A DNA stretch of 64,000 bases from Staphylococcus saprophyticus subsp. saprophyticus ATCC 15305 = NCTC 7292 (GCF_000010125.1 NC_007350.1:310001-374000), one strand, 5' to 3'; counted from the first letter of the stretch, positions 8,702-19,317 are shown. Notes: generated from the letters alone by a model not told the origin. Made by a program: numbers and translations.

Positions 8702-9859
8702 ATGGTGATTTCGGATAGATTAGCACAAGTACCAGATAGTTATTTTGCAAAAACGATGGGGCAGCCTGTTGAACATGGGCCGTTACCTTTAATTAATATG
8801 GCGGTAGGTATACCAGATGGAGAAACACCAACAGGGATTATTGATTGTTTTACAGATGCATTGCGAGAGCCTAATAATCAAAAGTATGTAGCATTTCATG
8901 GTAAAGAGACTTTTAAACAAGCGATTGTAGATTTTTATCAAAGGCAATATGATGTCGTGTTAGATAAAGACGATGAAGTCTGTATTTTGTACGGAACTAA
9001 AAATGGTTTGGTAGCTTTACCATCTTGTATTGTTAATCCTGGTGAAAATGTACTACTACCAGATCCAGGTTATACAGATTATAAGGCGGGTGTCTTATTA
9101 GCTGATGCACATCCACAACCGCTCGTATTAGAACCACCATATTACTTGCCTCAATGGGATAAAGTGGATAGGGATATATTGAAAAATACGCGATTAGTCT
9201 ATTTAACGTATCCAAATAATCCTACTGGATCAGTAGCTACACAAGCTGTATTTGATGAGGCTGTAGCGCAATTTAAAGGTACAAAGACTAAAATAGTTCA
9301 TGATTTTGCGTACAGTGCATTTGGGTTTGATCATAAAAATCCGAGTATTTTACAAACAGAAGGTGCAAAAGATTTAGCGATTGAAGTATTTTCATTATCT
9401 AAAGGATATAATATGTCCGGTTTTAGAGTTGGATTTGCAGTAGGCAATAAAGATATGATTCAAGCGTTGAAAAAATATCACACACACACGCATGCGGGTA
9501 TGTTTGGTGCGTTACAAGATGCAGCGACCTATGCATTGAATCACTATGATGATTTCTTGGACGAACAAAGTAATATTTTCAAACAACGTAGGGATACTTT
9601 TGAAGCGAAGTTAAAGGAAGAAAATATTCCATTTGAACCGATGAAAGGTGGTATATTCTTGTGGCTAAAAACGCCGCCAAATTTTGATGGGGAATCATTT
9701 GTTGACTATTTATTACAAGAGCAATCCATACTTGTTGCACCGGGTATTCCGTTTGGTGAACATGGTAAAAACTATGTGCGTATATCATTAGCGCTTGATG
9801 ATGAGCAATTGAAAGTAGCTGCCGAGAGAATCCAATCTCTGAGACATCTGTATGAATAA
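8702..9859 (+). CDS. Pyridoxal-phosphate aminotransferase (class I/II) under S-box control
   Basis: A 385-residue fold-type-I aminotransferase. Visible marks are the YPNNPTG motif (residues 170-176), the PLP-binding Asp in HDFAY (201), the Schiff-base Lys234 in SLSKGYNMSG and the substrate Arg in GFRVG (242). Start ATG 8702 follows aggagg; it is the first gene after a SAM riboswitch. Position suggests a role in methionine metabolism, for example transamination of 2-oxo-4-methylthiobutyrate or methionine, as S-box-linked MtnE does in Bacillus; that substrate is inference. The dehydrogenase gene follows 25 bases after its stop, so the two form an operon. The S. aureus locus has the same two genes. 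Confidence 0.88.
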   Translation: MVISDRLAQVPDSYFAKTMGQPVEHGPLPLINMAVGIPDGETPTGIIDCFTDALREPNNQKYVAFHGKETFKQAIVDFYQRQYDVVLDKDDEVCILYGTKNGLVALPSCIVNPGENVLLPDPGYTDYKAGVLLADAHPQPLVLEPPYYLPQWDKVDRDILKNTRLVYLTYPNNPTGSVATQAVFDEAVAQFKGTKTKIVHDFAYSAFGFDHKNPSILQTEGAKDLAIEVFSLSKGYNMSGFRVGFAVGNKDMIQALKKYHTHTHAGMFGALQDAATYALNHYDDFLDEQSNIFKQRRDTFEAKLKEENIPFEPMKGGIFLWLKTPPNFDGESFVDYLLQEQSILVAPGIPFGEHGKNYVRISLALDDEQLKVAAERIQSLRHLYE

Positions 9860-9884
9860 CATTAATTTTAAAGGGGATGCTAAC

Positions 9885-10883
9885 ATGACGCGTATAAAAC
9901 TTTTTGGCGTTAGAAATGAGGATAAAGCTTTCATTGAAGCTTGGTCTAATAAGCATAAAGTAGAAGTCGATTTAGATGAAGATTTATTAACATGTGAAAC
10001 TGTCTCACGTGTAAAAGGATTTGATGGTGTGTCTATTTCGCAACAAATACCATTGGACGAAACCATTTATAAGCAATTACATGATTTTGGGATTAAACAA
10101 ATTGCTCAACGTAGTGCTGGCTTTGATATTTATGATTTTGAATTGGCGGAAAAATATAATTTGATTATTAGTAATGTACCTTCTTATTCACCACATTCAA
10201 TTGCGGAATATACTGTGTCACAAGCACTCAATCTAGTTCGTAATTATAATGACATTCAACAAAAAACTGCTGAATATGATTTTAGGTGGCAACCGGATAT
10301 ATTATCACGTTCTATTAGAGACTTGAAAGTTGCTGTCATTGGAACAGGTCGCATTGGTTCAATTGTTGCTAAGATATTTGCGCAAGGATTTGACGCTGAA
10401 GTAACGGCTTATGACATTGCACCTAATGATGATTATAGAAGCTTTTTAACTTATGCAAGTACCATCAATGAAGCAATCCAAAATGCAGATATCGTAACAG
10501 TACATATTCCAGCTAGTAAGGAAAATGATTATTTGTTTGATGAAACTTTATTCAATGAATTTAAACCAGGTTCTGTATTTATTAATTGTGCTCGAGGTAC
10601 AATTGTGAAAACAAGTGCATTAATCGATGCTTTAGATCGAGGTTTGATAAAAGGTGCAGCATTAGATACGTATGAAGGTGAAAAAGGCTTGTTCCCTAGT
10701 GATCAACGTCATACAGCATTTAATGATGATATGTTAAAGCAATTGATTGAACGACCAGATGTCATTGTTTCACCACACATTGCATTTTATACAGATGCCG
10801 CTGTCGAAAATTTAATTGTTGATGCATTAGATGCAACGATGGAAGTCATAAAAACAGGTGACACGCGTTTAAGAGTAAATTAA
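9885..10883 (+). CDS. D-2-hydroxyacid dehydrogenase (D-lactate dehydrogenase family)
   Basis: A 332-residue NAD-dependent enzyme of the D-isomer-specific 2-hydroxyacid dehydrogenase family (LdhD/VanH branch). The Rossmann motif GTGRIG is at 153-158, and the catalytic triad is complete: Arg237 in NCARGT, Glu264 in DTYEGEKG and His298 in SPHIAFYTD. ATG 9885 follows aagggga; longer frames begin inside the preceding gene. It is usually called ddh or D-lactate dehydrogenase, but sharing an S-box operon with an aminotransferase suggests it may reduce a methionine-derived 2-oxo acid instead; this is inference. A strong terminator follows. Confidence 0.88.
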   Translation: MTRIKLFGVRNEDKAFIEAWSNKHKVEVDLDEDLLTCETVSRVKGFDGVSISQQIPLDETIYKQLHDFGIKQIAQRSAGFDIYDFELAEKYNLIISNVPSYSPHSIAEYTVSQALNLVRNYNDIQQKTAEYDFRWQPDILSRSIRDLKVAVIGTGRIGSIVAKIFAQGFDAEVTAYDIAPNDDYRSFLTYASTINEAIQNADIVTVHIPASKENDYLFDETLFNEFKPGSVFINCARGTIVKTSALIDALDRGLIKGAALDTYEGEKGLFPSDQRHTAFNDDMLKQLIERPDVIVSPHIAFYTDAAVENLIVDALDATMEVIKTGDTRLRVN

Positions 10884-10885
10884 AT

Positions 10886-10934
10886 ATATAAAAGAAGGGG
10901 CGCTTAAATGACTAAGCGTCCCTTCTTTTATATT
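10886..10934. terminator. Bidirectional terminator between the dehydrogenase and copZ
   Basis: atataaaagaaggggcgctta pairs almost perfectly with taagcgtcccttcttttatat; A and T runs on both sides let it serve both convergent genes. Confidence 0.85.
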
Positions 10935-11140
10935 TATTTAACATCGTAACCTTGGTCTTCTATTGCGTCTTTCATTTGAGGCATTGTAACTTTGTCATCG
11001 TCAAAATCTACTTTAACATTACCGGCTTCTAGACTAACGTCAGCTGTTGATACACCATCAAGCTCAGTTAATGCAGTTTCTACAGCATGTTTGCAATGGT
11101 CACAGCTCATGCCTTCTACTTGAATTGTTTCTGTAGCCAT
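10934..11140 (-). CDS. copZ: Copper chaperone CopZ
   Basis: A 68-residue heavy-metal-associated (HMA) domain protein that carries Cu(I) to the exporter CopA. The metal site GMSCDHC gives Cys13 and Cys16, and the fold's closing segment AIEDQGYDV is present. Start ATG 11140 follows ggaggtg; the longer frame upstream has no ribosome site. It lies 45 bases after copA on the same strand and is expected to be co-transcribed from the copA promoter with its CsoR-like operator. Identity is firm from size, motif and position. Confidence 0.95.
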   Translation of the reverse strand: MATETIQVEGMSCDHCKHAVETALTELDGVSTADVSLEAGNVKVDFDDDKVTMPQMKDAIEDQGYDVK

Positions 11141-11185
11141 ATAAATCACCTCCTCATAAAGTCGTATGATTGTATTATATATCAT

Positions 11186-13570
11186 TTATAATTTCATACG
11201 TTTTAATCTTAACGCATTTGTTACTACACTAACAGAACTTAGAGCCATGGCTGCACCAGCAATCCATGGTGCGAGCAAACCAAGTGCGGCGATAGGTATA
11301 CCTGCAACATTATAACCAAATGCCCAGAATAAGTTTTGGCGAATATTGCGTATGGTTGCTTTACTTGCCTTAATGGCTTTAGGTATTAATAATAAGTCAC
11401 CGCCTAGAATTGTAACATCTGCGGCTTCAATAGCGACTTCTGTGCCAGTACCAATAGCAATACCAATATCGGCTTGTACGAGTGCTGGTGCATCGTTAAC
11501 GCCGTCACCCACCATCGCAATGGTTTTATCTTGGGTTTGGAGTGATTTGATTTTTGCTGCTTTTTCTTCTGGTAATACTTGGGCAATGATTGTATCGATA
11601 CCAACTTCATTGGCAATAGCTTGTGCTGTACGTTCATTGTCACCGGTTAACATGACGACTTTAATATTGAGATCATGTAATTGTTTAATTGCAGTAGCAG
11701 TTGAGTCTTTGACTGTATCTGCAACGGCAACCATCCCTCTATATTCTTGATTGATTGCAATTAACATTGCTGTTTTACCAGATTTTTCAAATTGAGTCAT
11801 GATGTCTTCTGAATCTTTTATATCGACATTTTCGTCGTTCATAAATTGACGGTTACCAACAATTAAATTTTTGCCAGATATATTTGCTTTAATACCGCGC
11901 CCAGGTACCGCTTCGAAATCAGTTGTATCTAATAATTTAATATTCATCGTTTGGGCATAATTTACAATGGCATCTGCTAAAGGATGTTCTGAACCTTTTT
12001 CTGCGCTAGCTAATAATTGCAAAGCTTCTTCATCACCATCAAAGTCAGTGACTACTGGTTTCCCATTGGTTATCGTACCTGTTTTATCAAGTACGACGGT
12101 ATCGATTTGATGGGTACGTTCAATGTGTTCGCCACCTTTAAATAAAATACCGTTTTCTGCAGCTTTTCCAGTTCCTACCATGATTGATGTAGGTGTTGCT
12201 AAACCAAGTGCACAAGGACACGCAATGACGAGTACTGCAATTGCGGCAACTAATGCGGGTTCAAATTGACCTTGTTGAACGAATGCAATCCATATAATAA
12301 AAGTGAGTACTGCGATACCAACGACGATAGGTACAAAGTAACCTGAAATAACATCGGCTAGACGTTGTATCGGTGCTTTCGAACCTTGTGCTTCTTCAAC
12401 AACTTTAATAATAGACGCGAGGGCAGTATCTTTTCCTACCTTCGTAGCTTTAACAGTGATAGAACCATTTTTATTCATAGTTGAACCGATAACGTTATCA
12501 TCTTGCACTTTTTCAACTGGCATGGATTCACCAGTTAGCATCGATTCATCAATAGACGTTTTTCCTTTAATGATTTTACCGTCTACAGGTATTTTTTCAC
12601 CAGGTTTAATAATTAAATAATCGCCTTCAACCACATCGTTTAGCGGTATCATCTGTTCTTTATTGTCCCGCAAAACGCGCGCTTCTTTGGCTTGAAGATT
12701 CAATAATTCACTTAATGCATTTGTCGTTTGTGTTTTTGCACGAGTTTCTAAATATTTACCAAATAAAATAAGTGTAATTAATACGGCACTTGTTTCGAAA
12801 TATAAATGAGGCATCACATTAGCATTAAATAGCCATTTGACCATTTCGTATAAACTGTAGAAATAGGCGGCACTTGTACCTAATGCAACGAGTACGTCCA
12901 TATTTGCTGAGCCATTTCTTAAGTTTTTGTAAGCTCCAACATAAAATTGCCATCCGATAATAAATTGAACCGGTGTTGCCAATATAAATTGGAACCAAGG
13001 ATTCATAAAAATAGATGGAATTTGTATACCGAAAAGATGTACAAGCATTGTTAGCAAGAGTGGCGCGGCCAACACTGCAGAAATGATTAATTTAACTAAT
13101 TTGCTTCTTAATTCTAATTCTTTTTGTGAACTTTTTTCGGCCACCTCTTTTTTGGGTTGTGCATCGTAACCTATTTTTTGTATTTTTTTAATTAATGCAT
13201 CAACAGACGTTGCACTAGGATTATAGGAAATCGTAGCATTTTCAGTTGTTAAATTGACTGTTGCTTGATCTACACCATCTGTACGATTCAATACTTTTTC
13301 AATTCGGTTAGAACATGCTGCACACGTCATGCCAATAACATCTAACTCAGCTGTTTCATTTAACACACCATAACCTGTTTTTTCTATGGTTTTTGTTAAA
13401 TCATCTGCGGATGTTGATTCTGGGTTGTAAGATATTGTAGCTTTTTCAGTTGTAACATTCACATTTGCTTCTACATCATCTAATTTATTTAAGTTTTTCT
13501 CAATGCGATTGGCACAGGCAGCACATGTCATTCCAGTAATGCCAATGGTCGTCTTTTTCTGTTCAGTCAT
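11186..13570 (-). CDS. copA: Copper-exporting P1B-type ATPase CopA
   Basis: A 794-residue membrane ATPase that expels Cu(I) from the cytoplasm. It has two N-terminal HMA domains (CxxC at 16-19 and 83-86), the membrane CPC metal site at 451-453, the phosphatase loop TGES near 346, the phosphorylation motif DKTGT with Asp495, and the hinge [10 protein letters not shown]. Eight membrane helices are expected. ATG 13570 follows aaggaggt. The gene leads the copA-copZ unit, and its promoter contains a CsoR-type palindrome. No csoR gene is inside the window, in keeping with S. aureus, where the regulator sits elsewhere. Confidence 0.96.
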   Translation of the reverse strand: MTEQKKTTIGITGMTCAACANRIEKNLNKLDDVEANVNVTTEKATISYNPESTSADDLTKTIEKTGYGVLNETAELDVIGMTCAACSNRIEKVLNRTDGVDQATVNLTTENATISYNPSATSVDALIKKIQKIGYDAQPKKEVAEKSSQKELELRSKLVKLIISAVLAAPLLLTMLVHLFGIQIPSIFMNPWFQFILATPVQFIIGWQFYVGAYKNLRNGSANMDVLVALGTSAAYFYSLYEMVKWLFNANVMPHLYFETSAVLITLILFGKYLETRAKTQTTNALSELLNLQAKEARVLRDNKEQMIPLNDVVEGDYLIIKPGEKIPVDGKIIKGKTSIDESMLTGESMPVEKVQDDNVIGSTMNKNGSITVKATKVGKDTALASIIKVVEEAQGSKAPIQRLADVISGYFVPIVVGIAVLTFIIWIAFVQQGQFEPALVAAIAVLVIACPCALGLATPTSIMVGTGKAAENGILFKGGEHIERTHQIDTVVLDKTGTITNGKPVVTDFDGDEEALQLLASAEKGSEHPLADAIVNYAQTMNIKLLDTTDFEAVPGRGIKANISGKNLIVGNRQFMNDENVDIKDSEDIMTQFEKSGKTAMLIAINQEYRGMVAVADTVKDSTATAIKQLHDLNIKVVMLTGDNERTAQAIANEVGIDTIIAQVLPEEKAAKIKSLQTQDKTIAMVGDGVNDAPALVQADIGIAIGTGTEVAIEAADVTILGGDLLLIPKAIKASKATIRNIRQNLFWAFGYNVAGIPIAALGLLAPWIAGAAMALSSVSVVTNALRLKRMKL

Positions 13571-13637
13571 ATGCTGTGACCTCCTTATAGTTAAAATAAA
13601 ATGGCTGGATATATACGATTAAGTCATTTGTTTTATA

Positions 13638-13666
13638 TTTATAATATACCCCTAGTAGGTATACAA
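13638..13666 (-). promoter_or_regulatory. copA promoter with CsoR-like operator
   Basis: On the minus strand TTGTAT (13666-13661) and TATAAA (13643-13638) are separated by exactly 17 bases. The spacer is filled by the near-palindrome tatacccctagtaggtata (13645-13663), the arrangement expected for copper-responsive CsoR repression. Assignment to CsoR is by resemblance and context. Confidence 0.8.
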
Positions 13667-13682
13667 GTCAAACACAATGTTT

Positions 13683-13736
13683 AAAAAAAGACTGAAGCAT
13701 CGTATGCCAATTAAGGTATATCATGCTTCAGTCTTG
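13683..13736 (-). terminator. Terminator of the SulP gene
   Basis: agactgaagcat and atgcttcagtct pair around a 22-base loop; on the minus strand a seven-T run follows. Confidence 0.8.
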
Positions 13737-13744
13737 GAAAATAT

Positions 13745-15196
13745 TTATAAAAGATGTTGTTGATTCACTTTACTTAATTCATTTACGATTTTACGGCTAT
13801 CTTTATTTAGATACTGAACGTAAATTGTATTGTTTTTTTTATGATAATTATCTATTAAAGTATCTATGGCATTTACTGCAGAATCATCCCATAAATGTGC
13901 ATCTTTAAAATTTAAGTAAATTGTTTTATGTCTTAATTCTAAATCAAGTTGGTTCATTAATGAATCAATAGATACGAAGAAAATTTGTCCAGTAATATAA
14001 TAATGAATGGTGTCGTCCTCTTCTTCGTAGGTAACAACCACGTTTGAAATCTTTGTTGCAAAACAAAGTGCACTCACAACGACACCGACGATAACACCTA
14101 GAGCTAGGTTATTAGAGATTAGCACAATCGCAACTGTTAAAATCATGACAAATGCATCAGTGCGAGGTGCTTTTTTAATAAATTTAAAAGATCTCCAATC
14201 AAATGTACCAATTGAAACCATAACCATAATTGCAGCGAGAATAGGCATTGGAATTTGAACAACCCAGTCGCCAAAGATGATAATCAAAATGATTAAAAAT
14301 ATACCGGCAGTAAAAGTAGATAATCTTGTCGTTGCACCTGATCGAACATTAATGACAGATTGACCAATCATCGCACAACCACCCATTGCGCCAAAGAAAC
14401 CAGTTACTACATTAGCAATACCTTGGCCACGTGATTCTTGATTTTTACTACTATATGTATCTGTTGCTTGATCCACAATTCTAGCAGTCAATAAACTTTC
14501 TACCAGACCGACAATCGCCATAGATAATGAGTATGGAAAAATGATTTGTAATGTCTGTAAGTTGAATGGTACATCCGGAATAAAGAATTGTGGCAATGAA
14601 CGATTAATTGCACCTAAATCACCCACAGTCTCAACTTTTGCACCGGTAATTAAATACGTTATGGTTAGTAGTATAATTGCAACAAGTGGTGCGGGTACTT
14701 TATTAAATACGCGTGGTAGCAAGTAAATAATAAGTAGGGTAGAGATAACAAATAAATAAGTTGGGATAGAAATACCAAAGATATGTTTGATTTGGGTCAT
14801 GAAAATCATAATAGCTAGTGCATTAACGAATCCAATCATGACAGAATTTGGAATGAATTTCATTAATCTTCCTATTTTTAAAATACCGAAAATGATTTGT
14901 ATGATACCCATTAGTATTGTCGCAGCAAGCAAATATTGGACGCCATGATCTTTGACTAAAGGAACAATTACTAATGCGACAGAACCGGTAGCAGCAGATA
15001 TCATAGCTGGTCTGCCCCCTACAAAGGAAATGACCACTGCTATAATAAATGAAGAATATAAACCGACCATGGGATCCACACCAGCAATAATTGAGAACGA
15101 AATGGCCTCTGGAATGAGCGCTAATGCAACAACAATACCAGCTAAAACATTGGTGCCTGGTGCAGTTAGCCATTCACTTTTTAATTTATTTAACAT
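13745..15196 (-). CDS. SulP family anion transporter with STAS domain
   Basis: A 483-residue inner-membrane transporter of the SulP (SLC26) family. The first 380 residues are a run of 10-14 hydrophobic helices with family segments such as LAGIVVALALIPEAISFSI and a glycine-rich QSVINVRSGATTRLST motif. Residues about 395-483 form a cytoplasmic STAS domain (YYITGQIFFVSIDSL, IYLNFKDAHLWDDSAVNAID). Members carry sulfate, bicarbonate or dicarboxylates; the substrate here is not evident, and no sulfur-assimilation genes are adjacent. ATG 15196 follows aaggagta. It is monocistronic, upstream of copA but with its own terminator. Confidence 0.88.
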   Translation of the reverse strand: MLNKLKSEWLTAPGTNVLAGIVVALALIPEAISFSIIAGVDPMVGLYSSFIIAVVISFVGGRPAMISAATGSVALVIVPLVKDHGVQYLLAATILMGIIQIIFGILKIGRLMKFIPNSVMIGFVNALAIMIFMTQIKHIFGISIPTYLFVISTLLIIYLLPRVFNKVPAPLVAIILLTITYLITGAKVETVGDLGAINRSLPQFFIPDVPFNLQTLQIIFPYSLSMAIVGLVESLLTARIVDQATDTYSSKNQESRGQGIANVVTGFFGAMGGCAMIGQSVINVRSGATTRLSTFTAGIFLIILIIIFGDWVVQIPMPILAAIMVMVSIGTFDWRSFKFIKKAPRTDAFVMILTVAIVLISNNLALGVIVGVVVSALCFATKISNVVVTYEEEDDTIHYYITGQIFFVSIDSLMNQLDLELRHKTIYLNFKDAHLWDDSAVNAIDTLIDNYHKKNNTIYVQYLNKDSRKIVNELSKVNQQHLL

Positions 15197-15395
15197 CTCT
15201 TGTACTCCTTATTTAAAATTGAACTTAGCTATTATATCATAAGATATAATTGAGCATTTTAAGATTTGAATAAAATACTTTTTATATATGTGACAGGTTT
15301 GTCATTTAAATGGAAATATTTGTTAGTTGAAACAAACGAAAAAAGAATTGAGATTCGTTAAGCTATGACTATACAGTAATTAAGGAGTGAGCGGC

Positions 15396-16157
15396 TTGTC
15401 TATATTGAAAGTAGAAGGACTAACGAAAAGTTACGGAAACAGACATCGTCAACAAGAAGTATTAAAAGGGATTGAATTCTCAATAGAAAAAGGTGAATTT
15501 GTTTCTATTATGGGACCGTCTGGATCAGGAAAGACAACTTTGTTAAATGTATTGAGTTCTATTGATTATATTACCAGTGGAACAGTTGAAATCAATGGTC
15601 ACAAATTGAATGAAATGAGTAATAAAGCATTGGCAGACTTTAGAAAAAAAGAAGTCGGTTTTATTTTCCAAAATTATAGTGTCTTAAATACACTGACAGT
15701 TAAAGAAAATATTATGTTGCCTCTATCAATTCAAAAAATGTCAAAAGAAGAAAAAGAAAAAAATTATAAAGAAGTGACAGAAGCATTAGGTATTCAAGAA
15801 CTTGGAGATAAATATCCTAATGAAATTTCTGGTGGTCAACAACAACGTACTGCTGCAGCGCGTGCATCAGTCCATAAACCAGCAATTATCTTCGCGGATG
15901 AACCTACAGGGGCGTTAGACTCTAAAAGTGCGCAAGACTTATTGCATAGACTTGAAGATCTTAATAAAAACATGAATGCGACAATCGTTATGGTGACACA
16001 TGACCCTGTTGCAGCGAGTTACTCAAATAGAGTAATCATGCTGAAAGATGGCAATATTCATTCAGAGGTCTACCAAGGTGAAGATACGAATCAAGCATTT
16101 TATAAAAATATCATTCATATGCAAACAGCCTTAGGTGGTGTGGCACATGAGCTTTAA
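15396..16157 (+). CDS. Bce/Vra-type ABC transporter ATP-binding protein
   Basis: A 253-residue ATPase of the MacB/BceA class. Walker [10 protein letters not shown] is at 40-48, the signature SGGQQQR at 145-151 and Walker B IIFADEP at 164-170, followed by the THDP switch region. The sequence resembles staphylococcal VraD/VraF, which with their permeases sense or remove antimicrobial peptides. TTG 15396 is the preferred start (aaggag 8 bases before); GTG 15387 overlaps the ribosome site. The permease gene overlaps its 3' end by 11 bases, so translation is coupled. No histidine kinase or response regulator is adjacent, unlike typical BraRS/GraRS-linked sets. The exact orthologue is uncertain. 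Confidence 0.88.
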   Translation: MSILKVEGLTKSYGNRHRQQEVLKGIEFSIEKGEFVSIMGPSGSGKTTLLNVLSSIDYITSGTVEINGHKLNEMSNKALADFRKKEVGFIFQNYSVLNTLTVKENIMLPLSIQKMSKEEKEKNYKEVTEALGIQELGDKYPNEISGGQQQRTAAARASVHKPAIIFADEPTGALDSKSAQDLLHRLEDLNKNMNATIVMVTHDPVAASYSNRVIMLKDGNIHSEVYQGEDTNQAFYKNIIHMQTALGGVAHEL

Positions 16158-18042
16158 TCAAATTGTTCTTAAAAATTTAAGACAAAATTTACGTCACTAT
16201 GCGATGTATATATTTTCGCTCATTGTGAGTATTGTATTATATTTTAGCTTTGTTACATTAAAATATACAGATAGTATCAATAACGCGAATTCTATAGGCA
16301 TCATTAAAAAAGGCTCTGTCGTTGGTTCATATTTTTTATTCGTTATTATTATCGTCTTTTTAATGTACGCAAATCAGTTATTTGTTAAAAGACGTACACG
16401 TGAATTTGCATTATACCAACTCATTGGGCTTACGAGATCTAATATTTTACGCATGATTTTGATTGAACAAATCGCTATGTTCTTAGTGACAAGTGTAATC
16501 GGTATTATCGTAGGTGTTTTTGGATCGAAAATTCTACTGATGATTGTACTTAAAATATTGGATATTAGTACAAGCGTATCATTAACATTCCAATTTCCAG
16601 CAGTTACACAAACTGTATTACTCGTTATTGTAGCAATGTGCTTAATTATGATACAAAGTTTTATCTTTTTACGAAAACGCAGTATTTTATCAATGATGAA
16701 CGATAGTTCAAAATCAGAAGCAACTAAAAATAATATTTCAATTGCTGAAGTCATATCTGGTATTTTGGGTATCGCTATGATTATCTTTGGTTACTATATG
16801 TCTACAGAAATGTTTGGTAAATTTGCAAGTGGTATGATGTTCACACCATTTATCATTCTGTTCTTAACAGTTGTAGGCGCATATCTATTCTTCAGAAGTT
16901 CAGTATCAGTTATTTTTAAAACAATCAAAAATGCTAAACATGGTAAAGTGTCCATTACAGATGTTGTATTTACTTCTTCAATTATGCATAGAATGAAAAA
17001 GAATGCGTTATCTTTAACAATTATTGCCACAATATCTGCAGTGACAGTGACAGTATTATGCTTTGGTGCAATTAGCAAAGCAACGATTGATGACAATGTG
17101 AAGTTGAGTTCTCCACAAGATTTTAATTTCACAGAACAAAAACAAGCAGAAGCGTTCGAAAATAAATTAGATGAGGCGCATATTGGTTACGATGAACAAT
17201 ATAAAGAATTAGAGAGAGTGAAAGTGACGAAGGATAGCTTTTTCAAGGAAAGTGGAGGCACTGGCAATATGATGCCAACTGAAATGTTTATTACGAGTAA
17301 TCAATATTTTAAAGATAAAGACATTACTGGAAACAAAGCTAAGATAACTAATTTAGCAGCTGCAGGTGGATTTGCACAACATAATGATCAAGGTATTATT
17401 AAACTGAAAAGTAAACCGGATCAATCAATTAAGGTTATAGACAGTAATGAAGATGTCCATTTCAGTAGTGAAGTGAGCTATGCTGGACCGGTACTTATTG
17501 TTAGTGAAGATAAATATAATCAATTGAAACAAAGTGCTGTAGAAACCAAACATCAATATGGATATAATTTGGAAAAACAAAGTGATTGGAAAGCGGCAAA
17601 TAAAATTGCTAAATCCATTAATCCAGACATACAATCTCAAAAAACACAGCGACAAGATATGAATGATTCTGTAGGAATTCTACTATTTGTTACTGCATTT
17701 TTAGGATTAGCATTTTTAGTGGCGGCAGGATGTATCATTTATATCAAACAAATGGATGAAACCGAAGATGAAATTCCTAACTTCCGTATTCTACGTAAGA
17801 TTGGTTATACACATCAAGATATGCTGAAAGGGCTTGGACTTAAAGTGATATTCAACTTTGGTCTACCACTCATTGTTTCATTATTACATGCTTACTTTGC
17901 AGCAAAAGCCTTTATGTTTCTTATGGGTGGTTCAACGATGACTCCTATTTATATCGTCATGATTGCCTATTCAATTGTTTATGGTATTTTTGCAGTAATG
18001 GCTTTTGTACATTCAAGCCGTATCGTCAGACATTCAATTTAA
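16147..18042 (+). CDS. Bce/Vra-type ABC transporter permease
   Basis: A 631-residue permease with the BceB layout: an N-terminal helix, three more helices, a middle pair, then a large extracellular domain (about residues 315-495) before the last three helices. [16 protein letters not shown] near residue 79 is the typical FtsX-like coupling region. Such permeases work with their ATPase to free lipid II-cycle intermediates from peptide antibiotics or to signal their presence. ATG 16147 lies inside the ATPase gene's last codons. A terminator follows. YxeA-like and bacteriocin-like remnants lie 1.3 kb downstream, which fits a peptide-antibiotic context, though this is inference. Confidence 0.88.
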   Translation: MSFNQIVLKNLRQNLRHYAMYIFSLIVSIVLYFSFVTLKYTDSINNANSIGIIKKGSVVGSYFLFVIIIVFLMYANQLFVKRRTREFALYQLIGLTRSNILRMILIEQIAMFLVTSVIGIIVGVFGSKILLMIVLKILDISTSVSLTFQFPAVTQTVLLVIVAMCLIMIQSFIFLRKRSILSMMNDSSKSEATKNNISIAEVISGILGIAMIIFGYYMSTEMFGKFASGMMFTPFIILFLTVVGAYLFFRSSVSVIFKTIKNAKHGKVSITDVVFTSSIMHRMKKNALSLTIIATISAVTVTVLCFGAISKATIDDNVKLSSPQDFNFTEQKQAEAFENKLDEAHIGYDEQYKELERVKVTKDSFFKESGGTGNMMPTEMFITSNQYFKDKDITGNKAKITNLAAAGGFAQHNDQGIIKLKSKPDQSIKVIDSNEDVHFSSEVSYAGPVLIVSEDKYNQLKQSAVETKHQYGYNLEKQSDWKAANKIAKSINPDIQSQKTQRQDMNDSVGILLFVTAFLGLAFLVAAGCIIYIKQMDETEDEIPNFRILRKIGYTHQDMLKGLGLKVIFNFGLPLIVSLLHAYFAAKAFMFLMGGSTMTPIYIVMIAYSIVYGIFAVMAFVHSSRIVRHSI

Positions 18043-18068
18043 ATATAATAGCATTGGTTTTTATTTAG

Positions 18069-18102
18069 AACACTGTAGCGTATATCGTTACAGTGTTTTT
18101 TG
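18069..18102 (+). terminator. Terminator of the ABC operon
   Basis: aacactgtagcg and cgttacagtgtttttt form a tight hairpin with a six-T tail, 27 bases after the permease stop. Confidence 0.85.
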
Positions 18103-18146
18103 TATAACGCACATAGTCTGTCTAGAATTTATGTTGTGCCATTCAT

Positions 18147-18171
18147 GTTTGTCATAAGAATAAAGTGGTAT
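18147..18171 (+). promoter_or_regulatory. Possible sigma-B promoter of the SDR gene
   Basis: GTTTGT at 18147-18152 and TGGTAT at 18166-18171 with a 13-base spacer resemble the sigma-B consensus GTTTAA-N12-15-GGGTAT. The family (YdaD/Gsp39-like) is a general-stress protein in Bacillus. Tentative. Confidence 0.4.
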
Positions 18172-18212
18172 CTATAAATGGATAGAGATTATAACAGAGA
18201 GGTGTATAGTTA

Positions 18213-19082
18213 ATGAATTTATTAGAATTTCATAAGCAAATAAAAGGATACACACAAGATAGACAGCCAGGTATACAGAAAGATATGAACCCACAACCAA
18301 TAACGGAAATGGAAAGTTATAAAAGTGGTGGCAAGTTAAAAGGTAAAGTTGCATTAATAACGGGTGGTGACTCTGGTATAGGACGTGCTATCGCAGTGCT
18401 TTATGCAAAAGAGGGTGCTAATGTAGCGATTGGATACTATGATGAGCATGAAGATGCTGAAGCGGTCGTTGAACAAATATCATCTTTAGGTGTTACTGCA
18501 AAAGCGTACGCCCATGATTTAAAAAAAGTCGAAGATTCACAAAAATTAATTGAAAAGGTCGTTGCTGATTTCGGAGAATTGAATATTTTAGTAAACAACG
18601 GTGGTGTTCAATTTCCACAAGATCATTTTGAAGATATCGCACCTGAACAAATCAAAGAAACTTTTGAAACAAATATATTTGGAATGATGTTTTTATCTCA
18701 AGCAGCGGTACCACATTTAAAAGAAGGTGACGCAATCATTAACACGACGAGTGTTACAGCTTATAGAGGATCTGCACACCTAATTGATTATTCAGCTACT
18801 AAAGGGGCAATTGTTGCATTTACGCGTTCACTAGCGACAACTTTAATGAGCAAAGGCATACGAGTCAATGCTGTGGCACCAGGTCCTATTTATACACCAC
18901 TGATACCAGCTACATTTTCTGAAGATAAAGTGGAAAATCAAGGTGGAGAAACACCAATGGAAAGAAGAGGACAGCCAGCAGAACTTGCGCCTTCTTATGT
19001 ATTTTTAGCTTCCTATGCGGATAGTTCGTATATCACTGGCCAAGTGATTCATGTTAATGGTGGAGATTATATTACTTCATAA
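18213..19082 (+). CDS. Short-chain dehydrogenase/reductase, general-stress type (YdaD/YhdF-like)
   Basis: A 289-residue NAD(P)-dependent oxidoreductase of the SDR family. The cofactor loop GGDSGIG is at 51-57, NNGG at 128-131, catalytic Ser180 and Tyr193-x-x-x-Lys197 (YSATK). The 45-residue N-terminal extension rich in Gln and Pro (DRQPGIQKDMNPQP) is typical of the subgroup that includes Bacillus YdaD and YhdF. ATG 18213 follows agaggtg. It is monocistronic, between two terminators. The substrate is unknown; a stress role is inferred from subgroup and the possible sigma-B promoter. Confidence 0.85.
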   Translation: MNLLEFHKQIKGYTQDRQPGIQKDMNPQPITEMESYKSGGKLKGKVALITGGDSGIGRAIAVLYAKEGANVAIGYYDEHEDAEAVVEQISSLGVTAKAYAHDLKKVEDSQKLIEKVVADFGELNILVNNGGVQFPQDHFEDIAPEQIKETFETNIFGMMFLSQAAVPHLKEGDAIINTTSVTAYRGSAHLIDYSATKGAIVAFTRSLATTLMSKGIRVNAVAPGPIYTPLIPATFSEDKVENQGGETPMERRGQPAELAPSYVFLASYADSSYITGQVIHVNGGDYITS

Positions 19083-19109
19083 ATATAGAAATGGAAAAAA
19101 TAAGACAAT

Positions 19110-19146
19110 GAGTCTGGGACAAACATAAATGTTTCAGACTCTTTTT
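19110..19146 (+). terminator. Terminator/dispersed hairpin after the SDR gene
   Basis: gagtctg and cagactcttttt enclose ggacaaacataaatgttt. It resembles the gagacat/atgtctc hairpins at 26861 and 49650. Confidence 0.75.
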
Positions 19147-19317
19147 CATTTTCTAGTCATCGTTCGCAGGATGGGACTAAAAAATCTATATTAGAAAATC
19201 TGATTTCTGACTCATTTTGATTGCTTAATGTTATTGGAAACTTATATTTAATTGATAAAACTGGGGAGAAGTACCTTTTGTTAAAGTTAAATATTTTATT
19301 GGAAATATTATTTTTAA

